Source: Vigna angularis (Eukaryota > Streptophyta > Magnoliopsida > Fabales > Fabaceae). Taken from it: a DNA stretch of 64,000 nt. The stretch is from the NCBI RefSeq assembly GCF_016808095.1, contig NC_068971.1, positions 28,665,631-28,729,630 on the forward strand, given 5' to 3'. The notes under the pieces were generated by a model, which was given only the letters and a program-made list of their open reading frames with translations, did not search any database and was not told the origin of the DNA. Shown piece after piece: positions 1 through 12,299 of this stretch. A program made the position numbers and the translations under genes. Positions within the stretch are counted from its first letter, which is position 1. Every line of letters starts with the position of its first letter.

Positions 1-29
1 CCTCGTCAAGATATGCCTCGGTTTGAAAA

Positions 30-540
30 TCGAAACGTATTGTAAAAAACAACCGTTGTCATTTCCTTTTGCTACACTAGTGGCTTCTAACCTTGCTACT
101 GAAGCATAGACTTTTGTGTAGTCAATTCCTTCTTTACATATCTAGGTTCGACTGATTTCTTTTTCATCTTTTCAAACTCGAAACATTATGATCTGAAATG
201 TTCAGGTTTGTTGCACTTATAACAAACAATTATGTATTCCAATCGTATGTCTTTAGGATTGTTCTTTGAGACAGATCCAAAACATATGCTCTTGAACACC
301 ATGCCTCTTCTTTTCCTCCACATAGACTGAAGCTTTCTCGAAATCAATGAGAGCTCCTCTTCATCGTTTTCGTCCATGAAGTCTTGTTCATTGTCTGACT
401 CCTCGGAGGATTCATTAGTTCTGAGAGCTTTGGTGGACGTCTTCTTTACAGATTTGAACATGATATTTTTCTCCTTTTTGATAGAATCATCTTATAGGAC
501 TTCAAGCTCATTAGTTCTCCTTAGATGCGGTAATTAACCC
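30..540 (-). pseudogene. Ty1/copia remnant: gag zinc knuckle fused to RT start
   Basis: The minus strand reads a copia gag C-terminal segment: an acidic, serine-rich stretch, then a basic segment, then a CCHC zinc knuckle (CYKCNKPEHF..., about 170-210). A stop codon lies just before the last knuckle cysteine. A lysine-rich tail (EFEKMKKK) follows, and about 20 codons later, in another frame, the motif KEGIDYTKVYASVARLEA (about 55-125). That motif is the conserved N-terminal block of copia reverse transcriptase. Protease, integrase and the start of RT are therefore missing between the knuckle and the RT block. Another in-frame stop lies upstream, near 500. The fragment is non-functional; it continues past the left edge of the window. 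Confidence 0.8.
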
Positions 541-2390
541 CTAAGGATGCTATTTCATCATACTTGAGTTCGAAACATTAGCGCCATTTTTAGAAAACGA
601 AAATGATTTTCCTTAATTTTTCATTGAAGATGAATTGTCTTTCCCGTTGTACCTCAATAAGGAGACTTATGTTATGGTACACTCAATAGTAAAAAATAAT
701 GTTATTTAAAAGTCAAGAAAAAAAATTTAAATACCATTTTTGTCTTCAACTCAGTTATATGTCTTTTGATAATAAAATTGTGACGAAACTCTATATATTC
801 CTAAAAGGTGCTAATTAATCCCTAACAATGTTATTTAAACCTAACTTGTAGTGCATAGTCGCAAAGGAATGTCCACTACAATAATATGTGCGTCCAAGAA
901 AGTACTTCACCGATTTCAGTCAAGAAACGGAGAAACAAATACATATTAGACGCGCCAAAAAAGCATTATACATTACTAGTTAATAAAGTCGAATATTTCC
1001 AAGGCTACAGCTGAATAACAACTCAAAAGATTTAGTTTGTGGTGGAAGAGACAAAATTAGAAAGTATAAGACAAAACTGAATGAACTCACATAAAGCCTT
1101 GCAGCATAGGACAGGGAGGAAAATTAATCGAAAAGGATATGTATATTTTATTGTTTATTGTGATGTGATAACGAGGAAGGGGTTTTGGGGCATTGAACCG
1201 TAGTTGTTGCTTGAAATGCAAGACGTTAAATAAAGGGTTCTTAGATGTTATGTCATTTTATGCTTTTAGGCCAATATGATATCCAATGGGATATGATACA
1301 TGAAGAGTCACCCTTTTACCCAGAACATGAAAAGGACAAGTAGCTGTGACCTTTGCTCAGGTATGGTGGGTCAAATGGACTCCACTTGCCAACCAGCAAT
1401 TAAGACATTTCCAGACTTTCTCCTATTTGGTGCCATGTATTCCATTACTTTCGATTCCAAGGATTGCAAAAACATACTTAATTGCCCCACTCACATCCAA
1501 TTCACATTTATCAATTATCATTCATTAATTCTGAAATATTACTTATTTTTAAAAATAAAAGTAATTACCCTTTCATAATTCTATTATCATCTTAGTATTC
1601 TATATAGTAAAACAAACGGCAACAAAACATTGATTAGAAAAAGAAAAAAAATTACATTACCTTTGTTGAGGTTGTATCAATTGTCGCCATATTTAATCTT
1701 TATGAATTAAAAGTATTAATACGGCATTTTATGCTATTAGTGGCACAAGAAACTGAAATATTATTAAAATAATAAATTGAATTTAAACGTCATTTAAAAG
1801 AGATAAGAAGAAAGCAAAGTATATCAAGGAAAGACGTAAAAAATGCATTTACATGTAATGAAATAGAAAGATAATGAAATAGAAAGATAATGAAATAGAC
1901 GTAAAAAATAATCATCTATAACAGTCTTACTTCATCAGAATTATCTTCCATAAAAATAACAATTTATAAGTTAATCTTGCGCAAGATAATGAAATAGAAA
2001 GAGGTAAACAAAATATAAAAAAAGAATATACAGAAATAGCATTTGGGTCATTTATTATGCTAAAACTGGGGATATTTATGGTGACGTAAACTTATAAAAA
2101 AAAACCCACCATTTAATGAATATGATTCAAATGGTTGGAAGTTGATTAAAGAAGTTGCAAGTTTCCCATAGGAGACCTCAAATGCAGCGCAATGGGATAG
2201 GGACAAATAGCAATAAATTAAAGAGCACTGTCTTTGAATTTTGTCACGACGCTGCACTAGGAAGCAGAAACGAGAAGGAAAAAAATAGGACAAATTATCG
2301 TGCAGTACAAACCCAATCCTTTCTATTCTGGGATTACCATAAGATTAGTGTGGGACACACTCAACACATAGCCACTTTCTCTTAAAAACC
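541..2390. other. AT-rich intergenic sequence
   Basis: No protein family, RNA gene or terminal repeat is recognised here. A short tandem (about three copies of GAAATAGAAAGATAAT) lies near 1858-1900. A slightly GC-richer stretch at 1300-1460 opens short frames on the plus strand with no recognisable domain. The part nearest 2817 probably includes the 3' UTR of the PLATZ gene, which is on the minus strand, but no poly(A) signal can be assigned with confidence. Confidence 0.5.
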
Positions 2391-2817
2391 CTGCTCTGTG
2401 CTTTTTCCTCATTCAAGTAAACCAAAAAATCACCTCTATCTGCACCACCTAATCCAACCAAATATCACATTTTCCTCCACAATATCTTGTGCAAAACACC
2501 AACACCAATTGCTCCATATATTATATAATACTATAACAGTAACACTCATAAACCTCAAAATAAATCATTACATTGTTCTACCAAACTCGGTACATAGATA
2601 CATAGCAGCAGCAACAAAGCAGAGGGTGATAATCTACAAAACTAGGAGGTTTTTCTTCCCTGTAAAGTGTATTAAGTTCCAATCCCAGATTTTAACTCCA
2701 TAGTAATATTTAGAATAATTGATAATGATAATAGCAAAATACCAAAAAGTTGTTTTCTTTCGTGAGACGGTTTTTCGTTTTCATCTCAGAGAACCTCCTC
2801 ACCCTCTCGCAACTCCT

Positions 2818-3208
2818 TCAGTACAGCGGGGACCTCTGGGGGTTCCCTTTCCTCCGATTCATCAGGCCCGCCGAGATTTCCGACACAGGCGAACACGCCG
2901 GTCGGCACGGTGGTCGGAAACCAGAGCCTCCGGTTCTCTTCTTCCTCACAATCTCAGTGGTTGCAGTGCAAGCCAGGGTGGTCCTGCAATCCACCCCACC
3001 ATACCCTCCGGAGCCTGACGAGGTTCTAGCCGAACCGGCCGGTTCCAGAACCGAGTCAGGGGTCATCAGACCATCGTCGAGCCCACATTCCGGTAGCGGC
3101 AAGTAGTTGCACTCGAAGAGGTAACCAGAGAGAGAACCCTTAGTTCTGACCAGATAATTGATCTGTGAGAAAAACAATACAGGTATATGAATGAGAAAAG
3201 AGAAAAAG

Positions 3209-3240
<32 letters not shown>

Positions 3241-4485
3241 GCACAAAAAAGGGTGGGAATGCATTATGTATTATGGAACAATAATGATAACGTTGGTAAG
3301 GGGGTGAAATTAGGAGTGATAAAAGAGGACCTTGCAAGAAAGGGAGCAGAAATGGTATGGGTCTTGCAGACTTCTGTCACAGGTGCTGCAGAAATTGCCG
3401 GAGCCTCTGAAGTTCCTTGCCTGTGGCCTTTGGTTTAAAAATACCACTTTTGCACTGTTGGTCGTGTAGGACTGTAGAGAGAGAAAGTAACCATGTGGGT
3501 GTGAGGGATGGAGCTTAAAACATTTCACAAAGCGAACCATCCATTTGTGCAACTTCCACCCACTATCATGTAAGACAGACATGAAAGGAAAAAAAAACAT
3601 ATACTGAAATTCTAACTTGACAAATTGCTCTTCTTAATTAGCTTGCTTGAAACACCAGGTTGAGGTTGAAGTTGCACGAAGGAAATTAGACACCGCCAGA
3701 ATTCTTTTAATTGTGTTTTAATGAAACTTTATAACTTTGCTCAATTATGCCGAATGAACTGAACCTGTATTTGAAAATTAAAGGGAAAAAGAAAGGTAAA
3801 AACATACTTGAACTGAAGTGCAGTCAATTAATTTTGCAGCGTCATCCAACCTTATAACATCATGATACACATATCTTCTAATCTGCAAAAGGGTGTAAAG
3901 AGAAGTTAAAAGAATTCATGAGAGGATTTGTTTTGGGTGTCTTGATGTTTGTTTGCATCTTCTGTGTAACGTAGTGAACAACAGTACCTGCAAGAGTCTA
4001 TGAGAGCGGTGAGGGGACAAACAGTGAGGGCAGAGACTGATGCAACAATCCAAGCAATAGACGTTCTTCTCGTTCTTCTTTGCCTCCTCGTGAATTATGC
4101 AAGCGTTGTAGAACTTCTCGGTGAGGAGGAGTTGAAGCCAAGGAGGAGCATGAGAGGAGGAAGAAACGAACTGCACGGGTGACTGAAAGAAGGAATTGAG
4201 TTAAAATAAACAGAAAATGGAAGAAGAAAGAGAAGAAAAGAGGAAGCAAGGGAAAGAAGCAAAGAGAGAAAGGCAAAGAGGAAGAAAGGGAATCCACCAT
4301 GATAATTTTTTTCCCTTTGCAATTTGAATTTTGATGAGTGTTTGCGTCAGGAGAGTGAAGCGAAGTAAGTTGAAAAGAGGCATAAAAATGGTATAGCTAA
4401 AGAAGAAAGCAGTGAGGTGTGTGAAAGGTCATTAAATTGAAGCAGAAATATGTGTATGAGTGTGTAGTATGTATGTACCCACCAT
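2818..4485 (-). CDS. PLATZ: PLATZ-type zinc-dependent transcription factor (ORE15-like)
   Basis: Plant-specific nuclear regulator that binds A/T-rich DNA; related family members control leaf growth, senescence and cell proliferation. Coding exons on the minus strand are 4483-4485 (ATG only), 3988-4182, 3808-3882, 3331-3471 and 2818-3162, giving 252 residues. All junctions are phase 0 with GT/AG borders. Visible features: PPWL near residue 14; a B-box-like zinc set C29, H32, C44, C47, C52, C55, H59, H62; IRRYVYHDVIRLDD at 67-80; VVFLNQRPQ near 100; a second zinc set C119, C122, C133, C137; and a Ser/Gly-rich C-terminus with the conserved TATTEIVRKKR and NRRKG...RSPLY blocks. Length and exon pattern fit the family. 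The least certain point is exon 1: the frame upstream of exon 2 is closed by TAA, so a spliced start is required, and the only fit found is ATG|gtgggt. The exon 4 donor (AAG|gtcctc) is weak but keeps the frame. Confidence 0.93.
3209..3236. repeat. (TA)n microsatellite in the last PLATZ intron
   Basis: About 14 TA dinucleotides lie within the intron 3163-3330, between PLATZ exons 4 and 5. The tract is near the acceptor side of the intron on the gene strand and could be length-polymorphic. Confidence 0.95.
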
Positions 4486-4790
4486 TGTTTTTGGTAGTGA
4501 AATTTGAATTTGCGTGTGTGAGTGTGTCAGGGGGAGAAGAAGGAAAAAGAATTGGGTGAGTGAGAGTGAGGAGTGTGCGATGGTTATGGAGAAGAGTGAG
4601 GCAGTGGAGGCATGATCAGAGTAAGTAAAAACTGGATTTTGAAAAAGGAAGAGAGAGAAAGAGAGAGTAAAAGGAAACGGCGCCTGGCAGCTGAAGATAC
4701 AAATATTACTGTTACCAAGAAAGAATAGGCGAGAAGGAAAGAAAGGATGTGGTAAGGTGAGGAATGGTGGGGAGGGTAGCCACAATTAAA
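4486..4790 (-). promoter_or_regulatory. Probable PLATZ 5' UTR and proximal promoter
   Basis: Upstream of the proposed PLATZ start the gene strand is strongly pyrimidine-rich (CT runs over about 4500-4680), typical of plant 5' UTRs and Y-patch promoters. The GA-rich complement continues into the first intron (4190-4300). No clear TATA box was fixed, and the transcription start is unknown. Confidence 0.4.
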
Positions 4791-7369
4791 GACAATTCAG
4801 TCGTACACTACACTTAATTGCTCCACAAGCTTCATCAAATAACTCATCAAAATCTTCCAAATAAATATATATAATTATCACATCAAAACAAATTTTACCA
4901 CAAAATTTACAGTGCCTTTTCGATTTGTTTTACCGTTTATTAATTAATTTACTGTTATTCTTCCTTATTTTCTGACTATCATCATAACGAAAATGCCTTT
5001 GCGTTCGTTTTGATTTTCGTGATTTTCGTTATTGTAAGAAAAATTGTTCTTGGTTTAATGAAATTCAAAGTTTTTTTATTTTTAAGCCTTAGTATTATAT
5101 ATATTAATTAACTTCTTATGTATTGAATACAAATTTAAATGATCATTTCGATTAATAAATACTTGTTCACATATTGTTACTTAAAAAAGTTTAATTTGAG
5201 AACTAAAATGAAAAGTTTTTAGAATAAAAGAAAAGAAAAATTTAAAAATTGATACATTTGATTGAAAATAAAACGGTAATTTCAATTTTTTAGAGATAAA
5301 AAATAAGGAAAAAAATTATAGAAACCAAAATTATGGCTAGTTAATTTTACTATGACTAGAAACATATATAAGTTTTAATTGTATAAGTAATTATTATTGT
5401 TCTTAATTGGGATTTAAAATAATTTTTTTCGTATTAAAAGTGAATTACACAACTAAATAACATTTGCTACAAGTAAAAGTAGAAAAAGTAACCACACTAA
5501 AATATGACAGTTATTTTGGATTATTTTTATAGAATACTTCTCATAAATAAGAAGAATATTAATTACATTCCAAAAAAATTGAAAAATAAATAGCAATTAA
5601 CTTTTATGTGAATAAATACATTTAACGATAATTAATTAGAAAATAAACATGGACAGCTGGGAATTTAACCATTTTAATATTTATCTTTTAATTGTCAAAT
5701 TTATATTTCTTTAATATATTTTAACAGTCTATTTTTGAGAAGATTAATAATTATTAAATATTGAATTCAATCAACTATTAAATAATTTCCATGTTATGTA
5801 TACAAAATATTTCACAGAACTAAAATATATTAAGTATGAATATAAAATTTAATAATAGGAATCAATTATTAGTTAGCAAAACAAAATTTGTGTCAGATAC
5901 AACTGTTAACATAATTATTATAAAGTGAATAAATTTGTCATGCATATTATTAAAAAAATAATAGTGCAAAGTTTATTTAGCTTACTATTACCTATTTAGG
6001 TTTATTTTTATCCTTTATATTATTTTGACATGAAAATATCTCGTCAGTATAATTAAAATCAAATAACCAACATTAGGTTCACAGAAGTAGAATCAAACTT
6101 TCCATTCAATAAGTAGAATATTAGACTGAAATCCCACGAAATAAAGTATCAAATACCAAACAAATGTAATTTAAAAGAAAAATCATAAAATTCTAGATTT
6201 ATGATATAGATTACCTATTCATAATATTATAAGAAAAATAGCTATATCTATGTAATTATAAATAATCAAAATCATTACTCTTTTGATTACAGAGTCTACA
6301 ATTAATTTAAAAATAATAATAATCATGTTTTAGTTGTTCAAGATGATAAATTAAGATACTTTCTAATATCAGAAAGCAACATTGAAGTACTAACATATTA
6401 TATTATTAAATAATATAGATTTATTAAACAGTTAAAACTATTTTACTGCCAATAATAATAATAATAATTGTATTATTATAGAAAAATATAATATTTTATA
6501 ATTTTGTAAATATAGCTCCAGTAATAATAACAGTATTAATCCCGACGTGATTTAAACAATGAAAATATTTGTTATTTAAAAAACAAAAAATAAAATGGGT
6601 AAGCATAAAATAATGAAGGATAATGGAATCAAAATCGCAACTTTCTTTTTGCATTGTTGTTTACTAAGAGCCCGTGTCCCGAAAACCCTAAAAATCCTAA
6701 CCAAATGGTTGTCTTGCTGGCGCGTTCTCTCTCTCTCTCTCCGTGCTAAGTGCTAAATGACAAGACAAGAAACAGTGACTTTTCTCAGTTATCGGTAGAA
6801 AATGGTTGAAAAAGTGCCCTGTGTGAATAGGGCTTAAAATGACCATATTCGTAATGACAATTGTACCCACCACCATCTGTATCGCTTCCATACTTCGACA
6901 TAATTTACTCTAATTAAATAGCTTCATGTCTATTTATTTTCCATAACTTGGTTTAATTATGTAGGTTCATGTCTATTTATTCGGTATTTTTTTCAATGAA
7001 TTGGTGTGAAAAATTGAACTTTTCCTACAAATAATGTATTTTTTAAATACAATATTACATATAGACCCAGTGACGATAATTTTTCAAATGAGCCTATTCA
7101 ATGTATATGGTCAGAATTTGGACTTGAATTCTTCTCACATTTTTTTTTCACACCAATAATCTTTATTTTAAATAGTTACTTTTAAAAATAAAAATAAAAT
7201 AGTCACCATTTCATTTAAAACTTAAATAAAAGAAAATTCATGTTTTATAGTTTTATTAATTTATAAAATTAAAACATAATAAAATAAAAGTTTTGAAATT
7301 ATTTACAGAGTCAAATTTTCATTATTTATTGTTGAACATTTTAACTTAATACATATACGACTCTCATAT
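4791..7369. other. AT-rich intergenic spacer
   Basis: Very AT-rich sequence with no sustained open frame. A (CT)n tract lies at 6724-6742. A short direct repeat (TTCATGTCTATTTATT) occurs at about 6923 and 6966. The GC-richer stretch at 6660-6900 opens a minus-strand frame of about 60 codons with no recognisable family. Nothing else could be supported. Confidence 0.5.
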
Positions 7370-9736
7370 TGTCAGATCTCATTAAAAACGCATCCAAAAT
7401 CCATTTGAGTGGAAGCCAAGTGTCGAGAAGAGAGTTTAGAATTTCAGAAAGTGGAAAACAGGTGGCTGCAAGAGATTGGACGTTCGGTTTTGGATGGTAG
7501 AAGAAAAACTTAGTTTCAAAAATTTATGCCACTCTCTCTGCATGCAACCATTTTCTTCAACCTTCTGAGTTTCTATTTTCTCCTCCTTCCCTCTAGATTT
7601 TTTCATCTTCTCTCTAAGAAACACTCATTTTCTCTTCTCCAATCACCACTCAGGCACCATTTCTACTCTTCCAGCGTCGAGGGCGTCCGTTTTAACCTAT
7701 CAGTTTCAGATTCTGGACTGGAAAGTTCATATCTCTCAGCCGAGTGGTTTTTTGTACATGCAAACTCAGTTTTCGGGTGCATGAGGTTCTTAACCCCTTT
7801 CTGAACGCCTTTCTGGTCTTTCATTTGAATAGTTTCATAAATCACGATCGTAGTCTTCTAAGAAATTGGTGGTGAGCTATTCTGTTCAAGCTGTGTACGT
7901 TCGGTCACGTTAAGAGGTAAGGGAAGCTTATATAATTTGATTAATATTCTTGTTTGAACGTTGGTATGTTTGCATGATATATTGTTTGGATTATTGGTTG
8001 AGTATGAAATATGTACGTGCTGCTTGTTTGGGAGTGTGGATGGATGACTAATGCATGTTGTGAATTGAACTGAGATAGAAATTGATATTAAAATGTGGTA
8101 GTCTGAGGAAAGGTGATAGTATGGTCGAACGTTATTAGCGAGCGTTCGGTTCTTCTTGGGAGTACCTGGTCTTACCTGAGTCTCATGTCTTGGGGAGGGA
8201 AGCTAAGAGTTTTCCTGTAATACTATATAGGATTTGTTAAACTTTGACCGAGAGTAGTATTAACCATTCCTTTCCCTTTGAGCGTCCGTCAATATTATCA
8301 TACATGGAATTTCATTAATAACGATCGTGTTAGAATAATAGATAGGTATATATGAGTGTTCAGTCTAAATGTAATTCTTCTTTAGACTTCCTAAATAGTT
8401 TAGTTAAATGGGTTATATACTACTTCAGGTCATAGGCGTTGTCATTCTTTTCTTTCAGAATCATGTGGTGGCTTAATTGTATAGATTTATATTATTGGTT
8501 TCATGTGAGTTTATTATTGATCGGTTTGGAATCAAGCGGTCAGTCTCAGTAGCGCTCATTCCTGATAAGCATTTGGTCTTGGACCAGTACTCGATCAATA
8601 ATGTTTGGTTTCTGCAGGGCTCGGTCTTAAACCAAGCACTGGGTCTCGTTTTATGAAATATATTATTACTGTGTTTAGAATCAAAGTCTTCATTCAATCT
8701 GAATAGCGTCCGTTACTCCATCGTTTCTCATCAGTATTAGTATTTAGTGTAACCAGTATTGGTCTTTAAAAGATGTTCGGCCTAGAGTCTTAGTACTTGA
8801 CCTAGGCTTTGTGGCGTCCGTTTTGAGCTCTTAGTGGTTTGATTATTGAAGAGTTAATCCAGTTGAACTTATGAGATGATGAGAGTGTGCGATCGTAGTT
8901 CAGTCGAATGTATTGATGACGAAGTATAAGATAAATTGAAATGTGATGTGAATGAAATAATGTGATTATGAACGAGTATTCCAGGGAGGAATATCTCAGA
9001 AAGTGGTTATTGATTGGTAAAGTATGGATGTGGGCAAAGCTTAGCTGACGTTCATCCTGATATTCCATGATTACTCGTTCTCATGTAGAGAGGAGTAAGT
9101 CACGTGTGGAAATGGCAGGAGGTCCTAGTCCTTATGGTTAATTTGGATGGAAAGGACTGACCTCGGGTGGCAGCTGTTGAGGGTATCCCAGTTACTACAT
9201 CACCCGGGTGCACGAACGTCGTAGCTACACAGGATTCATACAGTCTGGACAGTCAGAGTCAAGTGGTCGTTATTTGCATGCTTTGATGTATGAATGATGA
9301 TTTGAGTGTTGTTGGTTTAGTTATGAATGTTGTATGTTGTTATTGAAGAAATTAAATTACATAAGCTTACCCTGTTATCATTTTTGTCTTTGTTGTGCGT
9401 TCTGGCGTTGTCCTATTGCAATGATCATCCGTGTGGATGTGAGCAGAAGTAGAAGAGCTGCTGGAAGAAGTGTTGGAAGATACCATGGAAGTGAAGGTCG
9501 AACCTTGAGAGCGTTCGTTCTGGTGTAGTTTTACCTTTTGGTAGGACCGTTCGGCATAGATTACTTTGTACACCGTTCGATCTAGTAGTAGTAGCCTTAG
9601 TTTTTAAACTCCTTGTTATTGTGTAAGGCCGTTCGGTCATAATTCGTATCTCGTTCTATGTAGAACTGGTCTGTAGTATTGTTAACATGTGATGATTCTC
9701 CTATATGGTTTTATACTGTATTTTTGGAATGTTACA
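7370..9736 (+). mobile_element. Solo LTR of a large LTR retrotransposon, TSD CATAT
   Basis: The segment begins TGTCAGATCTC and ends GGAATGTTACA, so it has the TG...CA termini of an LTR. It is flanked on both sides by the 5-bp direct repeat CATAT (7365-7369 and 9737-9741). The body is 2367 bp and has no protein domain. Its 5' part contains a pyrimidine-rich leader (7530-7660) and a possible splice donor context (AAGAGGTAAGG near 7912). No primer-binding site or polypurine tract lies adjacent, so it is a single LTR left by LTR-LTR recombination. Orientation is inferred from resemblance to legume LTRs and could be reversed. The motif CGTTCG/CGAACG recurs in the body (near 7909, 8131, 9511, 9547 and 9631). 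Confidence 0.8.
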
Positions 9737-11052
9737 CATATAAATATATGAACATCACAAATAAAAATTACAACCACAAAAGTTAACATAAGAAAGTAAA
9801 ACATTTTAGTTTTAAAAATAAATTTTGAAAGTTCTTAAAATAAAAAATTGTCTGAAAATTAACAATTTTTTATCAGAAATCTTTTCTTTCCATAAAAGTA
9901 AAACATACAAAAATGTACGTTAAGCTTCGAAGAGAAATATGAGTAATAAGTGGATAAACTTAAAAATCATTTTTTTTTCTAAATCACCTTCACATGATTC
10001 AATAGTCATTCAAAAATATAAATAATTTAAAACAACCTATCAATGATCTAACGAACCTTACTAATCTTCTAGCCGAGCTTGATTAGTCTCAAAAAGCCTT
10101 AGAATACTGGTGAATCATCTATGGGTAAAAGAAATACATATTTCTAAAGAATTTCCTTTTTCTTTCCTAAACAAAGTGCTAAATGTTGACCATTTTCATC
10201 TAATTGAAACATGGGAAGCAAACAATAGGCAATGAACACAAGAAAAGGAAAGTAAAACACTTTAAAAAGGAGAACAAAAACTTAAAGATTCTACTAATCC
10301 TATTACTCAAGTTGCTAGACAACTAATTGTTTTACTAAGACAAGTTGATGGAGGACCATTAAGAGGACATATTGGACCACTCATAAGAGTAATGACAAAG
10401 AGGATGAAAGAGGAAGATGGAGCTCCAAGAACTCTACTTTTGTAGAGGATCAACTACTAGACTCTTCTTTTCTCTTAAACATCACTTCAAGTGAAAAACA
10501 TTATGTGAATATCTCTTTTGTCTCTAATGTCAGCTTCTGATATGTTAATTTGAAGCTTGTAGATGTGTGTAAAGTACGTTATCTGCAAAGAATAAATTAG
10601 ATTGTGCATGCAGTAGATATGTCTTTTCTCTTATCACTTTTGTTGTTTTTGAACGTTGAACATTTAATGACATTTAATGATTGCTCAAAACAACAAATTT
10701 TTTTTTCTACCGTTAAGGTAGCGTTTAACAATTTAGCTTTTCTTCTAAAGATACCAGGCGTTGACTAAAGACTTCATCGTTGGACGAAGCAATAGTTTAG
10801 CTCATGGTATCGTTTAGACTAATGTAAACACTTTTTGTGACTTTGCCTTTTTAGAGCATCAACGTTTAACATTGTTTGTGTTTTCTTTGGTGCTTTAAGT
10901 TTTAGTCTTTTACAGTGTTTTTGTCAACAACATTGTCTTGACATTGTTTCGTTTTCCCGAGAGTTAAACTGAATACTCTTGGGTATAGTAAATTGTATGC
11001 GTTTAACTTCAACTCTCTTAGACGTTTTGACATAACAGTCGTTTAACATAAC
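9737..11052. other. AT-rich spacer with a possible degenerate retroelement fragment
   Basis: Mostly AT-rich and non-coding. At 10340-10420 the plus strand reads GGPLRGHIGPLIRVMTKRMK, which resembles the 'GP-x-TR-x-x-x-KR' stretch of gypsy polyproteins. It is too short and degenerate for a firm call. The segment up to 11052 repeatedly carries GTTTAAC-type words. No gene was recognised. Confidence 0.35.
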
Positions 11053-11608
11053 TGTCGCAACCGGAATCGCGACGGGACGACGATCCAAAAAGAAACAGGT
11101 TTTGAAAAGAGATTTTGGAGTCGCCACTATAGTTTATTCTGGAAAACTACGGAAAAACCATAAAATAATAAGACACGGTCCACGAAAACCAGATTCTGGG
11201 TTCGGGAGTCGGTTACGTGTAGGGAAGGTATTAGCACCCTACAACGCCTACCCGAAGGCAGTACCTTTAACTAAATGCGCGAATGTGATGTGGTTTCAAA
11301 ATGTTTAACTATCCCCTAAAATAAAATTCTAAATAAACAAAATATATTTTTTAGTTTTTTGGGCTTGACAAGGATTGACCTTGCTCCTACGTATTCTCAT
11401 TCAAAATGAGAAATCAGGGTTACGTAGTTCTTTCGGAAACTGTTTGAGAAATTTGTTTGGAAATGATTTTGTATTTTTGGGAAATGAACCTGACAAAGAC
11501 TGGCCTTGCTCCTACGTATCTCCATTTTTGGTGAAGAATCAAGGGTAACGTAGTTCTAGCTGAGAGATTACTTGTAGTTTGGGAATATTTTAGTATTTTT
11601 AATAAAGA

Positions 11609-12060
11609 AGGAAAAGGTTTTCTAGCACAAGGCCTACGCGAGCGGTCGCACGTGTGCTTAAACCTTTTCAAAATATTTTTATTTGATTTTTAACTTTTGT
11701 AAAAGAAAAGAAAAAGATTTTCAGTACAAGGCCTACGCGAGCGGTCGCACGTGTGCTTAAAACCTTTTCAAAATATTTTTATTTGATTTTTAACTTTTGT
11801 AAAAGAAAAGGAAAAGGTTTTTTAGCACAAGGCCTACGCGAGCGGTCGCACGTGTGCTTAAACCTTTTCAAAATATTTTTGTTTGATTTTTAACTTTTGT
11901 AAAAGAAAAGGAAAAGATTTTCAGCACAAGGCCTACGCGAGCGGTTGCACGTGTGCTTAAACCTTTTCAAAATATTTTTGTAATTTTTTATCTAATAAAG
12001 AAGGGAAGGTTTCTGGCACAAGGACGACGCAAGCGGTCTCACGTGTGCTTAACCTTTTAA
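11609..12060 (+). repeat. About 100-bp tandem repeat, five copies
   Basis: The landmark CACAAGGCCTACGCGAGCGG recurs with its first CAAGG at 11628, 11727, 11828, 11927 and, in degenerate form, 12019. The spacing is 99, 101, 99 and 92 bp. Each unit ends with an A/T-rich segment (CCTTTTCAAAATATTTTT). The array lies inside the LTR-like element and has no coding potential. Relatives of the unit appear as the ACGATCGCATGAATAC type in the copies at 40080-40230 and 44990-45270. Confidence 0.88.
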
Positions 12061-12299
12061 AAGCGTATTTTTGTAAATTTTATTTTTTATGTGTATATAA
12101 GTAAAATTATTATATATATATTTTGAAATAAGTGGATATTTAAAAGAACTAAATAAAATAAAGTAATAAAATAAAATAAAATGAAATAAGATAAATAAAA
12201 AGGCAAACGAATAAATAAATAATAAAAAAAAACATCAAAATGGGGGGGGCCAAAATAAAAATAAAATAATAAAAACAAGGTGTAAGCTTGGTTAACGAG

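Noticed and set aside
2155..2703. Plus-strand frames upstream of the PLATZ 3' end
   Set aside because: No domain, low complexity in part, and they overlap the likely 3' UTR of the minus-strand PLATZ gene.
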